From assembly GCA_047639325.1 (NCBI GenBank), contig JBLINN010000239.1:1-6843 (forward strand): 6,843 nt of DNA, given 5' to 3'. The translations under genes were made by a program, and so were the position numbers. The stretch is from NVQY01 sp047639325. GTDB lineage: Bacteria; Pseudomonadota; Alphaproteobacteria; Rhodobacterales; Rhodobacteraceae. Positions within the stretch are counted from its first letter, which is position 1, and the number at the start of each line of letters is the position of its first letter. Under the pieces are notes generated by a model, which made no database searches, was not told the origin of the DNA, and saw nothing but the letters and a program-made list of their open reading frames with translations. This document shows positions 1 through 6,003 of the stretch, one piece after another.

Positions 1-735
1 ACCACCGATGAACTACTGGCCGGTCTTGCAGATGCGGCACCCGAAGAAACCCCAGATACAGACACAACATCCGCAGCATTAGACAGTTTGGCTGACCTCG
101 ACGTGCCAGAGGCTGTGGAAGACACGCCCGATGATCTATTGGCGGAACTAGCCGAGTCCGCTCCTGAGGCCGCGCCAGAACCGGACGATACCACCACGGC
201 ATTGGACAGCCTGGCAGACCTCGAAATTCCGGCTGTTGCGGAAGACACCACTGACGATTTGTTAGCTGACCTTGCTGATGCCGCCCCCGTGGATGCGCCC
301 GAATCCAACGCCGCTGCCTTGGCTTTGGACAGTCTGGCTGATCTGGACGTCCCTGAGGTTGCGGAAGACACTACCGATGATTTGTTGGCGGAACTGGCCG
401 ATGCAGCCCCCGCAGCGACCCCGGAACTGGATGAAGCCGCCGCCGCATTGGACAGTCTGGCGGATTTGGATGTGCCGCAAGTTGTAGAAGACACCACAGA
501 TGCGTTGCTGGCCGACCTTGCGGACACCGCCCCGGAGGTTGTGACCGAACCGGATATTGCTACTGCCGCGCTGGACAGCCTCGCCGATCTCGATCTACCC
601 GAGGCCGCCGAGGACAAAACCGACGATCTACTGGCCGATTTGGCCGATGCAGCATCGCAGCCAGCGCCCGAAGTGGTGGATGTGGCGACAGCGGCCCTTG
701 ATAGTCTTGTCGACCCGGAAACGCCTGATGATGCG
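1..735 (+). repeat. In-frame 41-codon tandem repeats encoding acidic Asp/Leu/Ala units
   Basis: The sub-motif ALDSLADL or a close variant begins at 76, 199, 322, 445, 568 and 694. Spacing is exactly 123 bases, except the last interval of 126 (one extra codon). Within each unit a second block follows about 14 codons later, of the form EDTTDDLLADLADAAPE. The left edge of the window (TTDELLAGLADAAPEE) is the second half of a further unit, so the array extends upstream. The last unit (694 onward) degenerates after its first block. The protein period is regular while the DNA is considerably diverged, which points to an old array kept under protein-level selection. Each unit offers two short amphipathic Leu/Asp helices separated by a Pro/Ala/Glu linker. 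Confidence 0.93.
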
Positions 736-2904
736 GATCCGCTGGACGACCTGCTGACAGATGACGCCGCCGTTGACGATCTGGATGACCTGTTGGGTGA
801 TCTCGGGTCAGACGATGACGCGACCCCCGAGGTGGCGGAAGCAGCGCCCGAGGCAAGCGACTTGGATGATCTTTTGGCGGATGACGCTGATATCGACGAT
901 CTGGATGACCTGCTGGGCGATCTCGGGTCAGATGATGACGCGACCCCCGAGGTGGCGGAAGCAGCGCCCGAGGCAAGCGACTTGGATGATCTTTTGGCGG
1001 ATGACGCTGATATCGACGATCTGGACGACCTGCTGGGTGATCTTGGATCAGATGATGTGGCACAGGACGACCCAGCAAAAACAGCTGCAGAGGATGACGG
1101 ATTGGATGATCTAGACGATTTGCTGGGCGATCTAAGCGATGATACCGGCGACGACCTTGATAACCTTCTGGGCGATTTGGGCGACAGTGCCGCAGCGGAT
1201 GATTCCGGGGCGTCCCTGTCGGAAGAGCCGGAATTTGCCTATGGCCAGCTCAGCGCTGACCGGCCCAGCGCCGAGCGGTTGAATCGCAAGCGGTTCCGGT
1301 TGGCGATCTTGGGTGATTTTTCCGGACGGGCGGCGCGGGGACAGTTGGAAATCGGCGATGCGCTGGCGGCGCGCAAGCCGATCCTGCTGGATCCCGACAC
1401 GGTTGAAGACGTGATCGAAGGGTTTGCCACTGATCTGGTTTTGCCGATTGGCAAGAATGGCTCTGGTGTGGCCATCAAGCTGGGCGGGTTGGATGATCTG
1501 CACCCCGACGAACTTTATGAAAACGTCGAAATATTCGCCGAACTGGTCGGCCTGCGCGGGCAGCTGAACAGCGGCGCGACAGCGGAAAATGCCGCCCGCC
1601 AGCTGCGCGCATGGGGCGAAGAATACGACACACCCGTTGCGCCAACCCGCAGCCGGTCATCGGGAAATTCCGTGCCTGCGGACCTTAAACTTAGCGATTT
1701 CCAAAAGCTGATCGGCGACACTCAGGCCACGCTGACTCAGGCTTCGCCGCTGGACGAGCTGATGGCGCAAATCGTCGGCCCGCATATCCGCGCGATCCCG
1801 GATGCCGATACGGTGGCCATGAAGGGTGCTGTTGATCAGGCCCTGTCAGCGGCGATGCGGCTGGTGCTGCACCACCCGGAATTCCAGTCGATCGAGGCGC
1901 AGTGGCGCTCGCTTGACCTGATCGCGCGCAGTATCGAGGATGACGATACGCTGGATGTCATGCTGTATGATGTCTCGGCTGAAGAGATTGGCGCCGATCT
2001 GGCCACTGCGGATGATCTGGGGCAAAGCGGCCTTGTGCGGTTGCTGACGGACGGGCCGCTGGACGAAGATAACGGTCGTGGCGGGTATTCCGCGTTGATC
2101 GGGCTGTATACGTTTGAAGAAACCCCGCCGCATGCGGAACTGCTGGGCCGGATTGCCCGGGTCGCCGCCCATGTGGACGCGCCGTTTATTGCCGCGATCA
2201 CCCCGACCTTTCTGGACACCGACAAAGCGGACCGTCACCCGTTGGTGGCCAATGCCTGGGACACCCTGCGCGGTATGCCCGAGGCAGGGCATCTGGCCCT
2301 GGCGTCGCCCCGGTTCCTGCTGCGCCAACCCTATGGCGCGAAATCCGAGCCGATTTACGAGTTCGAGTTTGAGGAATTCACCATGTCTGCGGGCCTGCGC
2401 GGCATGTTATGGGCCAATCCGGTGGTTCTGGTGGCGATCCTGTTGGCCAAATCATTCCGCGAAAATGGCGCCAGCATGGGGCTTGGGTCGATCATGTCGC
2501 TGGGCGGGATGCCGTTTTATTTCGTCAATGACCGCTATGGCGATCAGGTGGCGTTGCCCTGCACCGAACGCAACTTGACGCTGGACAAGGTCGAACAGGC
2601 CAATGGCCGCGGGATTATGTCGGTTGTGTCGATCAAAGGGCGCGATGAAATCCGGCTGGCATCGTTTAATTCACTGGCGGGGGCCGAAATTTTGGGGCCG
2701 TGGACGGGTGTCACGCCGCCACCACCATCGCCGCCCAAACCCAAACCTGCGCCTGCCGCACCTGAAACGGTGGACTCTGACGCCGGTTCGGGCGACGATA
2801 GCGATCTGGACGACCTGCTGGCGGATTTCGGCGATGATCTGGATTTCGGCGGTGACGATGATGACACCGACGCTGATCTGGCTGCGCTGCTGGCGGATTT
2901 ATAA
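1..2904 (+). CDS. TssB-TssC-like sheath fusion protein with long acidic repeat region (5' end outside window)
   Basis: The frame is open from base 1, so the true start lies upstream; 967 codons are visible. Codons 1 to about 410 are Asp/Leu/Ala-rich tandem repeats with almost no basic residues. Codons about 412-545 resemble the T6SS small sheath subunit TssB (VipA): the strand RFRLAILGDFSGR (from 1291), then a KPILLDPDTVEDV segment and a GLDDLHPDELYENVE segment, as in TssB. Codons about 582-900 resemble the core of TssC (VipB): LHHPEFQSIEAQWRSL, ELLGRIARVAAHVDAPFIA, SPRFLLRQPYGAKSEP, FEFEEFT and a W-A-N-P segment. Homology stops near GAEILGPW, where ordinary TssC continues for roughly 130 more residues to its conserved C-terminal domain. 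A proline-rich linker (2716-2760) and an acidic tail with LDDLLADFG (2806-2832) follow. TssB and TssC normally form the contractile cytoplasmic sheath as separate proteins. Whether this fusion builds a sheath or acts as an accessory is unknown. Sheath homology is confident; function is not. Confidence 0.85.
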   Translation, partial: TTDELLAGLADAAPEETPDTDTTSAALDSLADLDVPEAVEDTPDDLLAELAESAPEAAPEPDDTTTALDSLADLEIPAVAEDTTDDLLADLADAAPVDAPESNAAALALDSLADLDVPEVAEDTTDDLLAELADAAPAATPELDEAAAALDSLADLDVPQVVEDTTDALLADLADTAPEVVTEPDIATAALDSLADLDLPEAAEDKTDDLLADLADAASQPAPEVVDVATAALDSLVDPETPDDADPLDDLLTDDAAVDDLDDLLGDLGSDDDATPEVAEAAPEASDLDDLLADDADIDDLDDLLGDLGSDDDATPEVAEAAPEASDLDDLLADDADIDDLDDLLGDLGSDDVAQDDPAKTAAEDDGLDDLDDLLGDLSDDTGDDLDNLLGDLGDSAAADDSGASLSEEPEFAYGQLSADRPSAERLNRKRFRLAILGDFSGRAARGQLEIGDALAARKPILLDPDTVEDVIEGFATDLVLPIGKNGSGVAIKLGGLDDLHPDELYENVEIFAELVGLRGQLNSGATAENAARQLRAWGEEYDTPVAPTRSRSSGNSVPADLKLSDFQKLIGDTQATLTQASPLDELMAQIVGPHIRAIPDADTVAMKGAVDQALSAAMRLVLHHPEFQSIEAQWRSLDLIARSIEDDDTLDVMLYDVSAEEIGADLATADDLGQSGLVRLLTDGPLDEDNGRGGYSALIGLYTFEETPPHAELLGRIARVAAHVDAPFIAAITPTFLDTDKADRHPLVANAWDTLRGMPEAGHLALASPRFLLRQPYGAKSEPIYEFEFEEFTMSAGLRGMLWANPVVLVAILLAKSFRENGASMGLGSIMSLGGMPFYFVNDRYGDQVALPCTERNLTLDKVEQANGRGIMSVVSIKGRDEIRLASFNSLAGAEILGPWTGVTPPPPSPPKPKPAPAAPETVDSDAGSGDDSDLDDLLADFGDDLDFGGDDDDTDADLAALLADL
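781..1062 (+). repeat. 120-base direct repeat, two near-identical copies plus a partial third
   Basis: Copies at 781-900 and 901-1020 differ at three bases only (793, 798, 813 against 913, 918, 933), all synonymous; the last 87 bases of each copy are identical. A third, partial copy starts at 1021 and diverges after about 40 bases. Each 40-codon unit begins LDDLLGDLGSDDDATPEV and contains a second block, DLDDLLADDADIDDLDD. Two looser versions of the core follow at 1111-1137 (LDDLLGDLS) and 1156-1185 (LDNLLGDLGD). The low divergence contrasts with the older 41-codon array upstream and suggests a recent duplication or gene conversion. Confidence 0.95.
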
Positions 2905-2984
2905 TGACGATTATTTTGAGACGAAAACAATTTTACAAGCTTTGCGCGACCACTCGCGAAAGGACATGCAATGGCAGAGAGTAA
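2904..2984 (+). other. Possible coupling ORF (26 codons) overlapping the sheath-fusion stop and the vgrG start
   Basis: The sequence TAATG at 2902-2906 overlaps the stop codon of the sheath-like gene with an ATG. From that ATG a 26-codon frame runs MTIILRRKQFYKLCATTRER and on to a stop at 2982-2984, which is 14 bases inside vgrG. Its product is basic and resembles no family I recognise. It would carry ribosomes through the spacer hairpin and end beside the vgrG start, so it could serve translational coupling. It lacks a good ribosome binding site of its own and may be chance. No -10/-35 promoter is convincing in this spacer, which is visibly more AT-rich than the flanking genes. Confidence 0.2.
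2941..2964 (+). promoter_or_regulatory. vgrG ribosome binding site beside a small hairpin
   Basis: AAAGGA at 2959-2964 is a good Shine-Dalgarno sequence, six bases before the vgrG ATG at 2971, and it supports that start. Immediately upstream CGCGA (2945-2949) and TCGCG (2954-2958) form a five-pair stem around a CCAC loop. Allowing one bulged G, TTT at 2941-2943 can also pair with AAA at 2959-2961, which covers the 5' half of the ribosome binding site. The ribosome binding site is well supported; a regulatory role for the hairpin is only inferred. Confidence 0.5.
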
Positions 2985-5073
2985 GCCACATGAAGACTCA
3001 TTGGTCTGGATGTCTGGCAATTATCAGGCCAAGGACATTTTGCTTAAGCGCGCGATTATTCGCGAAGGGCTAAGCACGTTAACCGAGACCACAGTCGAAT
3101 TTCAGTCGAAAAACAAGGCGGTCAAACTGGAAGAGATCGTTGGGCGCACGATGAACGTTCACATCATGGCCGAGGGCGGCAAGGAACGAAAGTTTACCGG
3201 TATTTGTGTATCGGTTGAAAACCTTGGGTTCCGCGACGGGTATGGCCAATACGTGGCCGAGGTTCGCCCTTGGTTCTGGATGCTGACCCGCACCCGGGAC
3301 AGCCGGGTGTTCCAGGAACTGACCGCGGTTCAGATTATAAAAGAGGTTTTTTCGGGTCGCGGATTTTCCGATTTTGAGGACAAGCTAAGCGATACATGCG
3401 AAACCCGCACCTATTGCGTTCAATACCGCGAAACAGATTTTGATTTCGTCTGCCGCCTGATGGAGGAAGAGGGAATCTATTATTATCTGGACAACAAGAT
3501 GGATGCGAACGCCATCGAAAAGCTTGTCCTGTGTGACGGCATCAGCGGGCATTCGCCGGTGTCTGGGAGCTCGGATCTGGATTATCACGCCCGCGACAAT
3601 AATGACCGGCGACGCGAGGATCACATCGCTGAATGGGCGGCCGAAGAAACCCTGACACGTGGTAAGGTTACCCTGAACGATTTCGACTTTACGTCGCCCA
3701 CAGCAGATCTAAAGGTTAATAACGCGATCAAGAAAGGCAGCCACAACCACGCCGAATACGAGGTGTACGACTATCCTGGCCACTATCGCAAAGACACCAC
3801 TCTGGGCACCAAACGGGCCCGCGTTCGTATGGAGGCCGAGGCGATCCGCCACAAGCGCTGGCGCGGGTCTGGCAGTGTTCGCACCCTTGGTACAGGCAAT
3901 ATTTTCAAGCTCAAGGACCATCCCGATGCCGCGTCCAACAGGGAATATCTGGTCACGGATGCCATCCATTACATTCAGGTCGCGACAGATTTTAAGGACA
4001 CTGATTTGCGTCACGACTTAAGCGCGCAGAACATGGATTTCCCCGAAGAGATGAAAGGCGATGCCTATGCCTGTACCTTTGGGGCGATCCCCAAACAGGA
4101 TCAGTTCCGGGCCCCGCTGACAACCCATTGGCCAGAGATAACCGGTTTGCACACGGCGATTGTTGTGGGCCCCGACGGCGAAGAGATTCATACAGACAAA
4201 TACGGCCGCATCCGGGTGCAGTTCCATTGGGACCGCGAGGGCAAGAAGGACGAAAAATCATCCTGCTGGGTACGCGTGGTCACGCCATGGTCGGGTAAAA
4301 ACTGGGGCATGGTCGCGGTGCCACGCATGGACCAGGAGGTGGTCATTCAGTTCGAAGAAGGCGACCCTGACAGGCCGATCTGCACGGGTATGCTTTACAA
4401 TGAAGACACAATGCCGCCCTACAAGTATCCCGAGGATCAGACGCAGGTTGGGATACGGACGGATTCATCGAAGGGTGTCCAAGACGCCAAGGCGTATAAT
4501 GAACTGATGTTCGACGACAAAGCGGATAATGAAATGATGCGCGTGCAGGCGCAAAAAGACCATCAGATGCTGATCAAGAATAAATCAGTGGTCACCATCG
4601 GTCTGGATGCGGTTGATGCCGGTGACCACGACGATGATGGCAGTTTAAGCCAGGTCGTCGAGAATCATGTCACGGAAACGATTAAGAGCGGTGATCACTA
4701 TGTCACCATCGAAAAGGGTGACGAAGAGATCAAGATAGAGACCGGCAGCCAGCTGCTGGAAATCAAGAAGGATAAGACGCAGAAAGTAGAGGGCAAACAC
4801 ACCAAGACCATCACTGGAAATGACGCCACAACCGTTAAAACCGGCAACATGACGGTCGACGTCAAGTCGGGCAAGATCACGATGACGGCGGCAATGGAAA
4901 TCATGCTTAAGGTTGGGGGATCGTCGATCAAGATCGACAACTCAGGTGTGACGATCAAGGGACCGATCATCAAGATTCAAGCCGACGGCATGGCCGAAAT
5001 GAAAAGTCCGCTCACCACAGTCAAAGGCGACGGAATGCTCACCCTGAAGGGTGGCATTACGATGATCAACTAG
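2971..5073 (+). CDS. vgrG: VgrG (TssI) T6SS spike protein
   Basis: This complete 700-residue protein forms the trimeric spike that sits on the Hcp tube and carries the PAAR tip and effectors into target cells. Residues about 20-360 are the gp27-like base domain, including the typical YRETDFDFVCRLMEEEGIYYY segment (152-172). Residues about 395-478 are the gp5-like OB fold, with DKYGRIRVQFHWDREG (409-424), W-V-R-V-V-T-P-W (433-440) and FEEGDPDRPICTG (461-473). Residues about 525-700 are short alternating beta-strand repeats rich in K, T, D and I, which form the gp5-type triple-stranded needle. The chain ends LKGGITMIN, so there is no C-terminal effector extension. Length and domain order are those of an ordinary structural VgrG. 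AAAGGA six bases upstream supports the start. The next gene begins 10 bases after the stop, and the small protein and PAAR protein that follow fit a spike-loading module. Confidence 0.97.
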   Translation: MAESKPHEDSLVWMSGNYQAKDILLKRAIIREGLSTLTETTVEFQSKNKAVKLEEIVGRTMNVHIMAEGGKERKFTGICVSVENLGFRDGYGQYVAEVRPWFWMLTRTRDSRVFQELTAVQIIKEVFSGRGFSDFEDKLSDTCETRTYCVQYRETDFDFVCRLMEEEGIYYYLDNKMDANAIEKLVLCDGISGHSPVSGSSDLDYHARDNNDRRREDHIAEWAAEETLTRGKVTLNDFDFTSPTADLKVNNAIKKGSHNHAEYEVYDYPGHYRKDTTLGTKRARVRMEAEAIRHKRWRGSGSVRTLGTGNIFKLKDHPDAASNREYLVTDAIHYIQVATDFKDTDLRHDLSAQNMDFPEEMKGDAYACTFGAIPKQDQFRAPLTTHWPEITGLHTAIVVGPDGEEIHTDKYGRIRVQFHWDREGKKDEKSSCWVRVVTPWSGKNWGMVAVPRMDQEVVIQFEEGDPDRPICTGMLYNEDTMPPYKYPEDQTQVGIRTDSSKGVQDAKAYNELMFDDKADNEMMRVQAQKDHQMLIKNKSVVTIGLDAVDAGDHDDDGSLSQVVENHVTETIKSGDHYVTIEKGDEEIKIETGSQLLEIKKDKTQKVEGKHTKTITGNDATTVKTGNMTVDVKSGKITMTAAMEIMLKVGGSSIKIDNSGVTIKGPIIKIQADGMAEMKSPLTTVKGDGMLTLKGGITMIN

Positions 5074-5083
5074 GTGGTGTGTC

Positions 5084-5677
5084 ATGAAAGGTAATTATCA
5101 AAACTTGGTCAAGTTTCCCACAGATCCTGTGGCTAAACTGCTGTCGCGTGCCAATGTCATTTTGAAAACCCCGCTGGAAGCCCCCGCCAGCGCAGGCGCA
5201 GACGTTGTGCTGGCCGAACTGCGGGACAAAGGCGCGCTGGTGGATCTGCTGCGTCTGCTGGCCATCTTGTTGCCACCGCGCGAACGGGTCTGGTGGGCCT
5301 GTATGGCGGCGCGTGATTATATCGGGCCGCGGTCAGAAAATGACCCACCGTCGCTGGTGACATCGGAAACCTGGGTGTTCAACCCATCCGAAGAAAACCG
5401 TAGCGCAGCGCGCAACACGCTGGATCACGCCTATATTGATGATGACACGGTCAATTGCGCGCTGGCGGTTCTTTATTCCGATGGCACCTTGGGCCCAGAC
5501 GATCTGGCTGATTTTCCCGCTCCGGCGGGCGCATCCGAGACTGCAGCCTTTGCCATGAATATGGTAGCGTTGGGGGAACTTTCTGATAAGTTTGAAGAGC
5601 ATGGACAGATCCTGATCGACCGTGCCCTGAATATCGGGCGGGGCGGCAACGGCCAGGTCCAGCTTAGCGAAACATAA
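5084..5677 (+). CDS. T6SS-associated protein of unknown function, probably DUF6931 family
   Basis: This 197-residue soluble protein has no signal peptide or membrane segment. It looks largely helical: L-rich helices at about 15-28 and 41-62, then the striking LLPPRERVWWACMAARDYI (62-80). A W-V-F-N-P-S-E-E-N-R-S-A-A-R stretch (97-110) and a predicted helix starting DDDTVNCALAVLYS (119-132) come next. The C-terminal third contains AAFAMNMVALGELSDKFEEH. The R-x-x-x-W-W-A-C motif followed by a W...P-E-E-x-R-x-A-A segment matches my memory of DUF6931, a family seen beside vgrG and PAAR genes; I cannot confirm this by search. Position between vgrG and the PAAR gene, the usual place for adaptors such as DUF4123, DUF1795 or DUF2169 proteins, suggests a role in loading the tip or cargo. 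It is not recognisably any of those families. A weak AGGTGGT ribosome site overlaps the vgrG stop codon, suggesting coupled translation. Confidence 0.85.
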   Translation: MKGNYQNLVKFPTDPVAKLLSRANVILKTPLEAPASAGADVVLAELRDKGALVDLLRLLAILLPPRERVWWACMAARDYIGPRSENDPPSLVTSETWVFNPSEENRSAARNTLDHAYIDDDTVNCALAVLYSDGTLGPDDLADFPAPAGASETAAFAMNMVALGELSDKFEEHGQILIDRALNIGRGGNGQVQLSET

Positions 5678-5680
5678 GAC

Positions 5681-5687
5681 AAAGGAG
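5681..5687 (+). promoter_or_regulatory. Strong ribosome binding site for the PAAR gene
   Basis: AAAGGAG lies eight bases before the ATG at 5696. It is the strongest Shine-Dalgarno sequence in the window and fixes the PAAR start. It may let this small protein be made at a higher level than its neighbours, whose sites are weaker. Confidence 0.75.
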
Positions 5688-5695
5688 AAAACCAG

Positions 5696-5995
5696 ATGGG
5701 TCAACCACAAGCACGCTTAACCGACCTGCACTTGTGCAATGTGCCGGTCATCATGGTTCCTCCGGCTCCGCCAGCGCCGATGCCAATCATGCCGCCCTGT
5801 TGCCCAACAGTACTGGTAGGAATGCTGCCTGCGGCGCGTGTGACTGACATGCATGCGTCGGCGCCGCCCCACCCGATTGTCAAAGGGTCGATGACGGTCC
5901 TGATCAACAATTTGCCCGCCGCGCGGATGGGCGATTTGGGGGCCTGTGGCGGTGCGATCTTAAAGGGTGACTTCACCGTGCTGGTCGGTGGCTGA
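5696..5995 (+). CDS. PAAR-domain T6SS spike tip protein
   Basis: This 99-residue protein caps the VgrG trimer with a sharp metal-stabilised cone. The PAAR signature occurs twice: LPAARVTDMH (44-53) and LPAARMGDLGACGG (73-86). Each is preceded by a V-L-V/I hairpin strand (TVLVGM and TVLINN), giving the internal two-fold repeat typical of the fold. Candidate metal ligands are H12, C14, H53, H59 and C84; family knowledge is that three His and one Cys usually bind zinc, but I cannot assign them exactly. A proline-rich loop with a Cys-Cys pair (about 22-37) sits in the first half. The protein consists of the PAAR domain alone, with no N-terminal transmembrane region and no C-terminal toxin, so any effector must be encoded elsewhere or bind non-covalently. 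It lies 18 bases after the unknown-function gene and 8 bases before the FHA gene. Confidence 0.93.
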   Translation: MGQPQARLTDLHLCNVPVIMVPPAPPAPMPIMPPCCPTVLVGMLPAARVTDMHASAPPHPIVKGSMTVLINNLPAARMGDLGACGGAILKGDFTVLVGG

Positions 5996-6003
5996 AAGAT
6001 AAA

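Noticed and set aside
88..90. TTG at 88 as the start codon of the sheath-like gene
   Set aside because: The reading frame is open back to base 1 and the bases before 88 encode the preceding repeat unit in register, so this is inside the gene and the true start lies upstream.
76..1062. Regular direct repeats as a CRISPR array or intergenic satellite
   Set aside because: Periods are 123 and 120 bases, multiples of three, with the protein pattern conserved throughout and no short identical repeat separated by unique spacers. They are coding repeats.
560..1078. Minus-strand open frame of 172 codons across the repeats
   Set aside because: It arises from the biased codon composition of the acidic repeats on the + strand; its translation is a low-complexity Arg/His/Pro sequence and there is no start context or family similarity.
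2941..2961. Rho-independent terminator after the sheath-like gene
   Set aside because: The stem is only about five perfect pairs and is followed by the ribosome binding site rather than a T-run.
2700..2970. Frameshift explaining the missing TssC C-terminal domain
   Set aside because: The other + strand frames after 2700 show no TssC C-terminal motif, the actual frame continues into a sensible linker and acidic tail matching the repeat style, and fewer than 100 codons remain before vgrG.
2905..2970. Promoter for vgrG in the AT-rich spacer (TTGAGA at 2916-2921 as -35)
   Set aside because: No acceptable -10 hexamer lies 16-18 bases downstream; AT-richness alone is not evidence.
2544..3020. Minus-strand open frame of 158 codons spanning the end of the sheath-like gene and the vgrG start
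   Set aside because: Its Ser-rich sequence mirrors the acidic tail on the opposite strand, and it overlaps two well-supported + strand genes.
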